This document shows positions 38,480 through 64,000 of a DNA stretch of 64,000 nt, one piece after another. Every line of letters begins with the position of its first letter. Position 1 is the first letter of the stretch. The DNA is from Serinus canaria (Eukaryota > Chordata > Aves > Passeriformes > Fringillidae), in NCBI RefSeq assembly GCF_022539315.1, contig NC_066326.1:9192601-9256600 (forward strand), given 5' to 3'. The notes under the pieces are model-generated. The model did no database searches. It was not told the DNA's origin and was given only the letters and a program-made list of their open reading frames with translations. The translations under genes were made by a program, and so were the position numbers.

Positions 38480-40790
38480 TCAGTTCCCTTTCAGTATGAT
38501 ATAGAGTACAGGCAGAGTAATGGCAAACATAGCACACGTCAGTGCAGTGCTGTAAATAGAACTTCTCTTGATTTGTGTTTCCAGTCTCCGCTCGGTATCA
38601 CACAGCTCCAGAATCACATCTCTCACAGCAGCAGCCTGGCCCTTGCCCTCCCCTGCAGGCCTTGGCATCACTCTTTCTGTAGGTCGGGACTGGATGGCGA
38701 GTTTGACACTCTGCAGCTCAGACAGCACCTGTGTGATACTTTCCTGCAGACTGTGAAACTGCTGTTGTAAACTCCCCAGACATGAACTGACTTGTTTAAT
38801 GTAGTTTAGCTGCTCATTTAAAGGCATTAAAAGAGAATCTATTTTTATGGAGTCATTCCTGGTTTCTCTAGTTAACAAAGCCCCTTCTTTCCCTCCCTTC
38901 GATGCTGTTGTTTGCAGCACTTTTTTTAGGTCTTCTATGACATCACTGAGATCTTTCTGCTGCAAGTAATGGCTGGAGGCCTGTTCTTTGATGGCTTCTT
39001 GTAAATTTACTGGGCCCTTCTGTGCTTCAAGCACCAAAACTTTCAATTCTTGCAGCCTTACTCGATTGACATAGGTGGAACCAAGAACACCTATAACAGC
39101 TCCCAGCACAGAGCCGATAATAGACCAGTTCTTTGTTTTTTCAGCTCTTGTGCGTTCCTTCTCGTGGCTTTCCCTGACAGCTGCAGAGAAGAGAGAGAAC
39201 TTTTCTCTCTCAGATTCCTCTGCATTTAAATATGCAGCTCGATACCTCTTTTCTTCCTGCAAGAAATAGAGTGATGAAAAGAGAAGATATAATATAAAGC
39301 TATCAAGTCTACACTAAAGGAAAAAAAAACCCCAAACCAACCCCCAGACTCCAGTGCTGGTGAAGGAATGGAAACTGGGAACATCTATTAGTAGTTTCAG
39401 AAATTTTCCCTTGACTGTGGGATTTTCTTTATTAATCCTACGTAAGTCAACAAGGCATCATTCTAAGTCTGAGAAATGGAAAAGGGTATCAGGAATCACA
39501 GCTGAAGAGCCTGAACATGAGAATCTGCCACGTGGTGATAGAAAATGGGTATGAGTGAGCAAGGTCTTTCACTCCCCATAATGTTCACTGTTTCAGCCCT
39601 GCTAACTTCTCCAGACACCAGCAGAAAGCAGCTGAGAGAACTTCCATGGATTAGCCATAAAAGAGTTTCTCTCATCCCATGGAGAATTCATTGAATGGCA
39701 GCTTTTTCTTAACTACTCATGTACAGGTCACCACCACAACAAATAATTTTCTAGGCTCATTATCTTCAGTTTGATTCTCCAAATTTACTACTCTACTTTA
39801 GCATTAACATACAAAATTTGCACAGGGGATTAAACAATTGATAACAACTAAGTAAAACAAGTACCCTAAGAAATTAACTCTGATCACTTCAGAACTGAAC
39901 TGCATCTACAAAGACAATCAATGACTAGTGAAGGAAACAAAGCACACAAATTTTTAACATATTCACCAATGCTTAAGTACCAACAAATTACCTGCAGCAA
40001 CCTGTGTTCCAGAGTAGCCAGTTCTAAATACTGGGTGTCATCCCGAGAGACCCTGTCTAAGCGATCCCGAATTTCCTTCAGTTTAATCTGTTGGGCTTCT
40101 ACATTTTCACGAGCCTCTCGAACTATCCCTCGAGCTATCATAAAGACATTTTCTGCCTGAGAAGAAAGAGCATTTATTTTAGAGATTTACTACCATACAG
40201 ACCTAAGTTGCTAATTATATTTTTTTTTTCTTTGGGGGGTGGGGGGGGAGGAAAAAAACACCAGCAAAATAAAACACACTCCATTTCAATTCAGAGGATA
40301 AGCTCTATTTACTACATGCAAAGCCTAGAACACATTCACAGTACTTGCACAGACAACCAAAGCAGAAAAAGACATAATTCTCCTTGGATAACCTTTTCTG
40401 CCTCAGACACTGTTTATGCTTCATATAGCTCTATCCATCATTTTAAAAATTCCACATTATCTCCATCTTTACCTCTGTCACTTTTCCCTGAGCCTCTCGA
40501 ACTTCATTGATTCCAACAAATTCTTCGTATCTGTCCCACCAATTCCTGCATGTTGCAGACACTTTCTGGAGGGAGTTTTTCCCCATAGCAGTCCCTGATT
40601 CTGTGATCCGATGAAGGAGACCCATGGCCATTTCCACTGCAGACTTGGCTTCGGGCCTCTTGGGCGCCGATGGGCAGTAAGTCCTCACCACATGTAAATT
40701 CACTTTTGGACTCCACTTCATCAATGAATGGTGATACTGCAGACCACAGGACACCGAGGACACGCTTGATTTGTATTTCATAGGCCCCAT
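38480..40790 (-). CDS. CCDC51: CCDC51 (MITOK), mitochondrial potassium channel pore subunit
   Basis: Three coding exons on the minus strand: 40790-40473 (residues 1-106), 40156-39992 (107-161) and 39256-38480 (162-419, stop at 38482-38480). All junctions are phase 0 with CAG/GT-type borders; total 419 aa against about 411 in human. Known of the family: the protein forms the pore of the ATP-sensitive K+ channel of the inner mitochondrial membrane, with ABCB8 as regulatory subunit. Seen: a basic/Ser-rich N-terminus that could be a targeting peptide; a long heptad-like coiled coil ([56 protein letters not shown]); a first membrane helix near residues 205-225 ([19 protein letters not shown]); a second coiled coil; and a last membrane helix at the extreme C-terminus ([20 protein letters not shown], then LKGN). 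The start is the first ATG of exon 2, 29 bases inside the predicted acceptor at 40819. It is transcribed divergently from TMA7. Confidence 0.95.
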
Positions 40791-40819
40791 GTCTTCAATT
40801 TAATTATTAAATAAAAGTG

Positions 40820-42646
40820 CTACAAGGAGAAGAAGAGAAGTTATTGAAGTATGGCTGATTCACAGCTCTTCAACTACACGTGTGCCAAAAAGAATCAATT
40901 CAATAATAGCTAAACCATTGTTACTTTTACACCACTGCTCACCTAGAGAACTTTCCACAATTTTCAACAAAGTGCAATTGTGCCACAGATTCCTGATTTT
41001 CTGTTAGGAAGTACTCCCACCATGCTTCATGCTTCTTGATTACTAATTCACCCACGGCGTGAGCAGCGATCATGTGCAGATCCAGTAACAGCAGGAGTAA
41101 CTTCAGAGAAATTCAGTGCTTCAGCAGAGCAGTGATTGCACCTGGTTTGTGCCTTAGGTACTCACAACTCTGCAAAAGAACAGAAAAGGAAAAAAGGCAG
41201 AGAGGAGACAAAATCTTGATAAAAATAGAAGTGCGGCTTGATTATTCTCTTTATCTTACATTGCACGGATACAGGAAGTGTTGCAGGATGCAAAGACAAA
41301 AACACAAAGGACAGAGGGAAAACCCAGAAGTGCTAAACCAAATACAAGTATTCCCATGAGACTGCCTACAAAATAATAAACCAGGACGAGCCACAAGAAC
41401 AGAAAAATCTCAGGCATGAACACACAGCATTCTAACACACAGGGCTGCATTTTAAAATGCTTGCTTACCCTGCAAAAGCAGGCTGCTAGTTATGATTTAT
41501 TGTATACTGATTTTAAATACGATCTTAGAATTCTACTGAGACACATTACTCTAAAAACTAGAAACTGGAGAACTTTTCAGTCGGGTTTTATATGAAATTT
41601 GAGTATGACTATGTTAGGTTTTGACTAATATAATATGAAAACATGAATTGCTGAGAACTCTTGATAGCTGCTGCATAGTTTAAAAAATTATTTAAAACAG
41701 CTTTCCTTGTTAATTTTAGGTGGTCAATACAGCCATCTCCACAAAAAAGTACTGAAACAGCTGGAAAAACTCTGATCACAACAGGTTCATTCCCCTGCTG
41801 ATTAGTTCTAACAATTAATAATAACAACTCCAAGTGGCATTATGAAAATTCTACCAGTTGTTTTACATGCATAACATGTAAGATCAAACCCACAGGAACA
41901 TGGAAATGAGAGAAGTTCTCTCTCCTGCCAGTACCACTCACACATATACTGTCAACAGCAGTGTTGAACATCTATTCTACACTGCAGGCCACAATAAACA
42001 TCAGCTGAATTTTCTCTATTCCAGACTGCAAAATTCCCCTCTCTTAATTACATTACTTCCTGAAGAGTTTAACCTAATATTCAGGTTACTGGAGACTAGG
42101 AAAAAAGAGGGAGAAAGTTGAGATTTGAAGAAGAATTTCTATGCAGACAGTCACAGACTGTGAAGAACGTGATCTCAGCCCGAGCCCAGAGGACACAAGA
42201 AAGTTGTGAATGCTTCATCTGAGATTACGTGCCTGGTTCCCCTCTTGCCTCCCTTGCAAGAAGCATGTCCTCTGTCTGCCGTCACTGACAAACACACTGT
42301 CAAAAGCTGCCGCACGCCCAGAGCCGGTGGCGAGCGGGACTCCACTCCCCGGTCCCGCCTCCCTCAGCGCTCCCGCGCCGGGCCGAGCGCAACCCGGCAC
42401 TCCCGAGGCGCCCCCGCATCCCGCATCCCGCAGCCGGCTTCTTCCGCACCACCGACCCCGTCCCTGCCCGCGGGCCCTTCCACCGACCCGGCCGAGCCGC
42501 CGCTCCCCTCCCGGCCGGCCCCGGCCCCGGCCCGGCCCGGCCCCGCCGCGCCCCGTACCTGCCCCGGCCCGGCGGCGGAAGCGGCGGCGGCGGAAGCGGC
42601 GGCGGAAGCGGCGGGAGCAGCGGGAGCGGGCGGAGCGAGCGGAGCC
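40820..42646 (-). other. CCDC51: CCDC51 5' intron and probable non-coding first exon
   Basis: A strong minus-strand acceptor (pyrimidine run ending CTCCTTGTAG) gives the first base of the ATG-bearing exon at 40819. A matching minus-strand donor, GGGGCAG followed by GTACGG, lies in the CpG island with the exon ending at 42559. This suggests a short non-coding first exon (about 42559-42640) that overlaps or abuts the TMA7 5' UTR on the other strand. No other feature is recognised in the roughly 1.7-kb intron. Confidence 0.5.
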
Positions 42647-46112
<3,466 letters not shown>

Positions 46113-46226
46113 CTTGATCAAACTGCAGGGTAAGAAGTGATCAAGTTACTCAATGGACCTGCAGACTTCAGAGAGTCTTGAAAACACTCTGTCATTTGGG
46201 AAACATTGTACATTTTGTTTAGTCAC

Positions 46227-46232
46227 AATAAA
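46227..46232 (+). terminator. TMA7: Polyadenylation signal AATAAA for TMA7 (proximal)
   Basis: AATAAA lies 115 bases after the TMA7 stop and is followed by a T-rich element (CCTTTTTGTT). A second AATAAA at 46387-46392 could give a longer 3' UTR. Confidence 0.7.
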
Positions 46233-46386
46233 TCCTTTTTGTTAAGATGTGATATTTTCTCTTTACCTGTAGGCTCTGTTTAAAAATGGCTTTACTGTTT
46301 TATACTGGAAATGAAACTTTTACTGGAGACCATGTATGCTCTTGTGCAGCCTGAGTACGTCTGGTTGTTTGCTAGTCATTTGTGAG

Positions 46387-46392
46387 AATAAA
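46387..46392 (+). terminator. TMA7: Polyadenylation signal AATAAA for TMA7 (distal)
   Basis: A second AATAAA, followed by a pyrimidine-rich stretch (CTTCTCCTCTCTTTTG). It is an alternative to the proximal site at 46227. Confidence 0.5.
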
Positions 46393-47179
46393 TTTCAACT
46401 TCTCCTCTCTTTTGACAGTGGAATCAGGGCCTGAGTGTTAAAATCTGCTGAGTTTTATTCTGGAGGCTTAGGTTTAGCTGCAGTTGTCTGAGATGTGGCT
46501 ATAGCAGTGTGTGCTCTCCTAAGAGCTCTAAGTTTTCTTTAAACAAAAGTTTTCCTGTATTTCCATCACCAGCACTTTGGGGCAGCCACTTCAAAACAAC
46601 TCCTTTCTGTGTTCCTACTTAAGAGCACTGCTGTGCCCTGTAGTCCCACTGCCTGCTGAACATACACTTGCCTTTGTCCTACAAATTGTCACTGCACCAT
46701 TTTCCTGAGCTACATCTTGACATCACAGCTCTGTCACACTCATGAAATGCCTTTGGGGTGGAGAGGGGAAGAGAGCAGTGCTTTTAGGAGGGGAGCAGGA
46801 GCTGAATTCTTGAAATGAATGGCACCGACTGAACACTGGTTCTGGAGACGTGAAGGAAGGCACGTGCTGTTCCTGAGGTGGGAGCTACAGGGGAAAGAAT
46901 CAATTCAAAGGCCTCACTGAAGAGTAATGGTAATACAGAGACTTCCTGCTGTCAGGCAAGGCAGCTGATGGCTGCAGGGAGGGAATGGCTTCTGAGAACA
47001 GCGAGACTCTTGGGCTGCAGTGACAGGGGGGCGTTACATAGGAAATCTGGGCCTGCACAGTCTGGGCTCCTAAGGAACAGACCGCAGGTGTTGGCTGTTC
47101 AGTGCACAGCGTGCTACTAAGACGGTTTGCTTGTTAAAAAGGTATTTTTAGAGGACTAGAAGCGTTTCCTCCTTCCCTC

Positions 47180-47620
47180 TGAAACGCGAGGCTCCGTTTT
47201 AGCAGGGCGGGAAGGGCGGGTGCCCTGGACACCTGGGAGCGGGACGCGCAGGCCTTACCGCGCCATCAGCCCGTGCCGCGGCCACCGGCCGCGCCCCTGG
47301 CGGGATCGGCACCGGCACCGGGCGGGGCCGCGCGAGGGTCCCACCCTTCCTTGGGCTCTGCCGCCCCCACGCGGCGGCCGCGGGAATGGCGCGGCGCGGA
47401 CCGTGCCCGCTGCTCTGCGCATGCGCAGCGCTTCCCGCGGTAGAGCTCCCTCAGAGCGGCCCCCGGAGCGCTCCCGCCCGGCACGGGAGGCTCCGGCCCT
47501 GGGGCCTCGCCTTGTGCTCCCCCCTGCCTGTGCCCGAGCCCCCAGGAGCCGGCCAGCCAGGGGGGGTCGGCCCCTGAGCTCACGCAGCTGCAGCCGCGTA
47601 GTTTGTACCCCGTGTATGAG
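47180..47620. promoter_or_regulatory. Orphan CpG island with perfect NRF1 palindrome
   Basis: About 440 bp of CpG-rich sequence lie between the 3' ends of two convergent genes. It contains the NRF1 consensus palindrome TGCGCATGCGCA at 47416-47427, typical of active CpG promoters. Open frames cross it on both strands (176 codons plus, 123 minus) but match nothing I know. Possible minus-strand donors exist (for example a GTGAGC next to CAGCTGC near 47584). The gene it drives, if any, is not visible. Confidence 0.65.
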
Positions 47621-50087
47621 CCTCATCTCACGTGCCGGTGGTTCAGAGGAAGATCGGGTCCCTGCTGTCCTCCAAAAGGGGATAAATCAGCCCTTGGCGA
47701 TACTGAGGAAATTGTCTTGTCTAAAAGTACTTTTCTGGATATCAGATTGAGTCCTGCCAGCCAGACAGAGCGTGTGAAGACTGAAATTCAAGATTGCATC
47801 ATTCTTACATCATTGCATCATTTTGGATAAGGGTACCTTTGGTAACAGAAAACTATTCACACAAAAATGTAGGACAAAGGTGCCTTGGATACAGAGCAGG
47901 GACTGCTCCTGCATCTCTGCAGAACACTGAAGGCAACACAAGCCACCACTGGTACCTCTTGGGGCAGAGCTCCAACCCATGAAACACAACCAGAGTGTGC
48001 TCACAGTTCTGCACGCTCAGTGAGAGCACAAGGTGGCTTTACTTTACCCTCATCAGTCACACACTGATGGTGGCAGATCTGCCACACTCCCACCCTGCCC
48101 ACCCCTTTCCACTGGTGTGTAACCTGGGGAGTGGTTTAAATGAGGAGGAAGAGGGACAGCGAGATAACACGCTCCAAAATATGGGAGAAATAAAACTTTG
48201 GCAGTGTATCAATAAGGAATTGTTTGTCCCAGGAATTACTGAATGAAATTAATGAAGTTGCTGATCCCAGCCAAGTTAACTTGAGGTGGTCTGAGGGGAG
48301 GACAGTGAACAGAAATGTGTGCTCTACAGCATGAGACAATATGCAAAAAGCATTTCAGCAAAAAAGCAAGACAAGAGGGAAGGAAACCAAATGGCAAAGT
48401 GACAGATCACTGCAGTGACAGCTGTTCTCAACAGGCTTAACTTTAATGTAGGCTCTGAACCACCCTCCTGGCCAAGAGCCCTCTTGCTCAATATTAGGCT
48501 GTGGAAATGAAGCTAAACAAAGGAACACTTTGATTGTATCTTTTTACATAACACTATGTAATAAATGGCATTTCATTTCTGACTGCAGCTCCAGCTCAAT
48601 GTTAAACTAATGCAAACACAATATAACTCCTAAACCATAGATACACGTAAAATTATCACAGTCCGAAGGGCACAGAAAAAACCAAGTCCAAAAGGCAGCT
48701 GGAAATGGATGTCAATTAAAATAGCAGCAAAACAGACACAAATATTCTTTGTAGGGAAATCCATTGGAGGATACAATTGCCATAATCAATTCAAGTCAAG
48801 CTCTACTGTTTGAAAAGACTTTGCCCACTCTTTAGAGTTAGTGGAGCTCCAAGGAAATAATACCCTGCTCTGAATGGCTTCCAGATACTTATTCTGTGAG
48901 GTCTTAAAAGAGGAAACTTCTTCAGTGTAAATCAGCCAGCCTGGAAAACTGGGTGTGACCTTCTCTAAGAATTTTCCATCCTAATTTTCTTCAAAATTGG
49001 GATAGTGGTATTATATTACTTCAGAATAGTATTCTGAGATTAAATTAATATATAATTGTAATGTACTGTTCCTGCACTGCAAATTCCAGTGCAAAAGCCA
49101 GTGATGTAGGAGCTGAGGCTAAATTAGAATTTGAGGACAGAGTATGTTCTTTTGCGCGTCCTTCATTCACACTGAACATCTTGCTGTTCACCAGGCTTGC
49201 AGAGCAGCCTGAGATCTGACTGAAGCACACAAGTGGAGCAAATCAGTTTTGTCTTTGGCCAACTGTTGCATTTAAAGGTTCACTCTTTTGATTTTATTCC
49301 TGCCATTTAATGATCTATGTAACTGCCCATTCTAACCTGCTAGGTCTTATCCTTGTATGAGGCTTTTAAAATACAAGTGGAGTGATCTAAATTACCTTCA
49401 GAAATAAAAATCTTCTACATGGCAAGTAAGTATTCTCAATTACTAAGATTCTGAAATAAAAGTTAGTTTGGTAGAGATTGGTCTGCTTTTATATTTAATG
49501 ACTCCAATATCACAGTTTTTGGAAAAAAAGTATTAAATAAAGCCATGTGTGCAAGAAAAACACACTTGGAGAATGATGAGAGGATTTTCTAAACCAGTAA
49601 GACAGTAATTTCAGGTGTCAAGGCTTCTGCTTCAGTGTTTTGTTCATCTTCAGCCTACCCATCATTATTTATTGATTTCTACAATGTCTCCACTCTAAAA
49701 TGCTGCACAGAATTATGAGCTATATATGGACCTCAGGAATACAGAGTCCATGTGAGCCACCATTGTTCACTAGACAATATTCTGCACTTTGTAAAAGACA
49801 GGAGATTAGGTGAGGAACAAAATCATTCTGTGTTTGGCAGCAGAGGACCTACCATTTCTATACTGTTTCTATGGATGTCACTGAACTTGTAGTACCTCCA
49901 AACCAGAAGACAGCTGGGAGCGACCAACTAAAGGGGTTTATTTCTTGAAAACAAGTAATTAATATACCCTTAAGTTCAGGTGTAAGTGTCAAAGAGCTGA
50001 ATTTTAGTAAAGAGGAAAGAATAAAAAAAAAAAAAAAAACAGGCCAAAATATAGCTGTGATGTAAAACAGCTTAGGTGTCCAGGAGA
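47621..50087. other. Intergenic spacer between the orphan CpG island and the CCDC174 3' end
   Basis: No coding exon or repeat family is recognised. An A17 run lies at 50023-50039, just beyond the CCDC174 polyadenylation signal. Any transcript from the orphan CpG island reading rightward would have to lie here. Confidence 0.5.
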
Positions 50088-50093
50088 TTTATT
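50088..50093 (-). terminator. CCDC174: Polyadenylation signal AATAAA for CCDC174
   Basis: TTTATT on the plus strand reads AATAAA on the minus strand, 120 bases beyond the CCDC174 stop codon. It implies a short 3' UTR. Confidence 0.6.
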
Positions 50094-50212
50094 CTGATGT
50101 ACTTACAGAAACTTATTTTTCCCATATGTGGGAAAGTAATATTCTGCTGAGCACATAATTAATTATATTCCAGTTCTTTAGATCATGGTTCTTGCTTATC
50201 TTTTTGCTCAGT

Positions 50213-61216
<11,004 letters not shown>

Positions 61217-61560
61217 GGCGGGCCCGGCCCCGCCACCGCCTCCTTCCCCGCCGGCTGGCCTTGCCGTAAAGCGCGGCGGAAGCGCGGCGCTATCGCGACA
61301 GTGCTGCTGAGGGCGGCCGGGCGGGCGCTGCCGCCATGTTGGGGAGGTCAGGGGCGGTCCTGGAGGCTCGGCCTGGGTGGGTTGGCCGGGGAGGAGCGCT
61401 CCCGTCCGGGGCTTCCCTGGCTTTGGGTAAAGCCTGTGCTCAAACTGAGAGAGAAAATGAGCGTTCCTGGCGAGTGCGGGACAAATCCTTCCGGCGTCCT
61501 TCTGGAAATGTCCTTGTGGGCCGCGGGCCTGGAGCTGCTGCTGTTGTGACAGAGCTGGGC

Positions 61561-64000
61561 TAGGGGTGGCCTTTGTGGCCAGAAATTGGCAGGGTTGCAG
61601 GCTGGCCCTGAGCTGGGGTGGGGCTAGGATGAAGATGGTTCAAACTTGGTATCAGTGTGGGCTCGTTACCTGGTGCCAGAGCCAAGTCACATGCTGAGGC
61701 AAGATATTCCTAGTTTTTATTCTCATTTGTGCAGAGTGGGGAGCTGGGTGGTGACCCATGGATAGTTAACTGATCATCCAAACTTCACACTCTTTTTACA
61801 ACTTAATAAACAGAGGCATCCACATTCCTTGGTTACAGATTACTTAACTCCCTTATTTACTAGTTCTAGCTCTTGCTTCTCCTGCTAATCAGTCTGCAGG
61901 CACAGTTCTTCCCTCCATTTGGGTCTGGGGCACACTTTGAGTAGGTGGTCAATGAGTTGTCACAATCTCCTACTCCCAGAATCACCTTTCCCCAGGTACT
62001 GCTCAGTTCTGACTTCACTCCTGGTGCCTCTCCTCCAGACAGCCCATTCATTTGGGGATTGTCTTGTCTTTTTCTTAAAACAGCAGATTAGCCAACCATA
62101 AGATGCTCACAGTGCAATTGCTTAATCATAACCATCCAGCCATAACTGATTAACACCTAAAAATAAAAGCAAAGTTTGACTCAACCCCCTATTAAAAACC
62201 TTGAGAGCCTCAGAACTTGAGGGGCTTGGTATCATCAAGAGAAAAAAAAAAAAAAACCATAAACCCCAAAAACCAAACCACACCAAAAACCCCTGAACAT
62301 AACCTGGGAAAAACCCAACCAACCCAAACTAAAACTTTCTTTCCTGCCTTAGTTGGTGAGTGCCACAGAGATGACACCTGAACATAACAGTCAAGTTCAA
62401 ACCCACCTACATGTGATGGATCCAGCTCTGTAAGAGGAGCACAGGAGCTCTTGGGGAGTGAGATTCCGAGTTTTAATTACACTGGCTAACTCTTTATATA
62501 ATTTTTCATCCTCATGAAGAAAAAGGACTCTCTGATAGGTTTTAATTGAAATAATGAAGATCACAGTTATCAGTGGTTGCAAGAAGAAGCTGCCTCTTAC
62601 TTGTCTTTAATAAAGTGGAAAAATACAAGGTGCTCTGTTGTTGCTTGGCAGTGTGACAGCTGATAGAAGCACCAGATACAGTTCTTCTGAGTTTGGAAAT
62701 GTGTTGCTTTTGTGTTTGGCAAGCTGGGTCAGGCCTGTGTTTAATACTTTATGGACACAGAATTGCAAAGCTGACAGGGATAATCAGTTCCTAAGAAAGC
62801 TGCACCTGTATTCCAGGCAATGTTGAGTGTGCAATTGAGAAAGAACAATTTCTGGCCCTCATGAAGCAATGTCTGACAGTGAAGCTGTCTTGGTTTTGGC
62901 TGTTTAAAAGGGGTATTGGTGAGAGACATCAGGTATAGGGAAGTACAGGTCATATTAGAGCCATAAAGTATTTTAATCTGCAACGGAAGAGGAGAAACAT
63001 GCTTTACTGGAAAATAGGACAAATGAACAAAAACATCTGTGCTGTTCTAATTAAATCACACTTCAACAAATCATTTATTGTTGCCTGTTTAAATCTCATC
63101 TAGTGACAACACTGAGAAGGAAAAACAGCCCAAACCCAGGCCAGGGTTGATTCTTAAAATGTTCCTTTCTGGTCAAGGGTGAGATTCATCACCAAGTCTG
63201 TAAGGAAAATTTGTGCTACTGAGTTGCACAACAGGATGTGGAAAAAATAATTAATCCTAGAAATTCCAAGCTGGCTTGTGCTGCTGTGAGGATTGCAGAG
63301 CTGGCCCTTGTGTTCTTGCAAGAAGCTGTGGATTGTTCTGTGGGTAGCAGAGGTCTGGCTAGGCATGCCTGGATTGGGAATGAGGCAGCATCACTGATGC
63401 TGTACAGAACTGAGGGACGTGTGTGATGAGATAACCTGCAGCTCATGTTTGTCTCATGGAGCACCAGCAGGCAGGGAAAACCACAGAGCAGGACAGAGGG
63501 GAGCCCTCCTGGAGCCTTGGGATTGCTCTGCTGCCAGGCTCCAGGACAGAGGGGAGCCCTGCTCCTGCCCAGCTGTGGGATTGCTCTGCTGCTGGGATAT
63601 TCAGCACTGAGAGCTCACCCAGACAGATGGCTTTGGGAGCACCATGTGTCACTTCAGTGGTCTTGGATTTACAACCTAAGAACTGACAAGCTTTCACACA
63701 TATGGCTCCCCAAGAAAGGCTCCATGTTGGCTCTAACCTGTGAAGGGCTATTCTGTGCATGCTTTTAATCCAGCGCACAAGAATTAATAAAATTCCATTG
63801 AGGGAGGAATAAGAACCCTTCAGATTGTGAAGTAAAGCCAGCTTAACATAAAGAAATGAGGTGGGGAAGGTGTTTCAGTGTACAGCAGAAGCTCAGTGTG
63901 GCTTTTCTGTGCTTATTTTTATCAGGATTTTGTGAAAACTTTTTAGACTACCATGTCTGATCTCAAACTGCTGATAGCCCTGGATTTCTGGGAGATAATT
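61561..64000. other. Intergenic sequence right of CCDC174; no gene recognised
   Basis: I find no coding exon with family resemblance. An A15 run followed by A/C-only sequence lies at 62242-62335 and may be a retroposon tail or a simple repeat. A 53-bp tandem duplication lies at 63489-63596. Confidence 0.5.
63489..63596. repeat. 53-bp tandem duplication, diverged
   Basis: Two adjacent units start CAGGACAGAGGGGAGCCCT at 63489 and 63542 and both end in GGGATTGCTCTGCTGC. The middles differ by substitutions and a small length change. Confidence 0.8.

Noticed and set aside
47220..47750. 176-codon plus-strand and 123-codon minus-strand frames in the orphan CpG island
   Set aside because: Arg/Pro/Gly-rich composition with no known domain. 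They are kept only as a possible unknown gene through the CpG-island finding.

Overview
The window is nuclear DNA of a vertebrate, almost certainly a bird. Genes have short exons in long introns with GT-AG junctions, several GC-rich CpG-island promoters are present, and a CR1-type LINE 3' end (the dominant retroposon of birds and other sauropsids) sits in an intron. There is no operon structure, CRISPR array, phage or viral gene.

Three protein-coding genes can be read exon by exon. CCDC51 (minus strand, CDS 38480-40790, 3 coding exons, 419 aa) encodes the inner-membrane mitochondrial potassium channel subunit MITOK. TMA7 (plus strand, CDS 42647-46112, 4 exons, 64 aa) encodes a tiny basic translation-machinery-associated protein. 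CCDC174 (minus strand, CDS 50213-61216, 11 exons, 712 aa) encodes a nuclear, exon-junction/spliceosome-associated coiled-coil protein. CCDC51 and TMA7 are head to head and share a CpG island at about 42.3-42.86 kb. TMA7 and CCDC174 are tail to tail, with an unexplained CpG island carrying a perfect NRF1 palindrome (47.2-47.6 kb) between their 3' ends. CCDC174 starts in a CpG island at about 61.2 kb.

The left 30 kb is gene-poor. The supportable elements are a CpG island at 30.2-31.2 kb with CCAAT boxes and a minus-strand splice-donor-like site, and a possible minus-strand terminal exon at 8.9-9.1 kb encoding a C-terminal membrane anchor. These could be the two ends of one long gene running leftward that I cannot name. 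31.2-38.4 kb and 61.6-64 kb hold no gene that I can see.

The most striking feature is in the last exon of CCDC174. Fifteen perfectly phased 42-bp (14-residue) tandem units are inserted just before the conserved C-terminal tail, making the protein about 245 residues longer than the mammalian one as I remember it (about 467 aa). The first six units are Tyr-Gly rich (YGYG type). The next nine are Cys-rich (CGCS type). The two types differ largely by A/G transitions, so a tyrosine array seems to have turned into a cysteine array, or the reverse.
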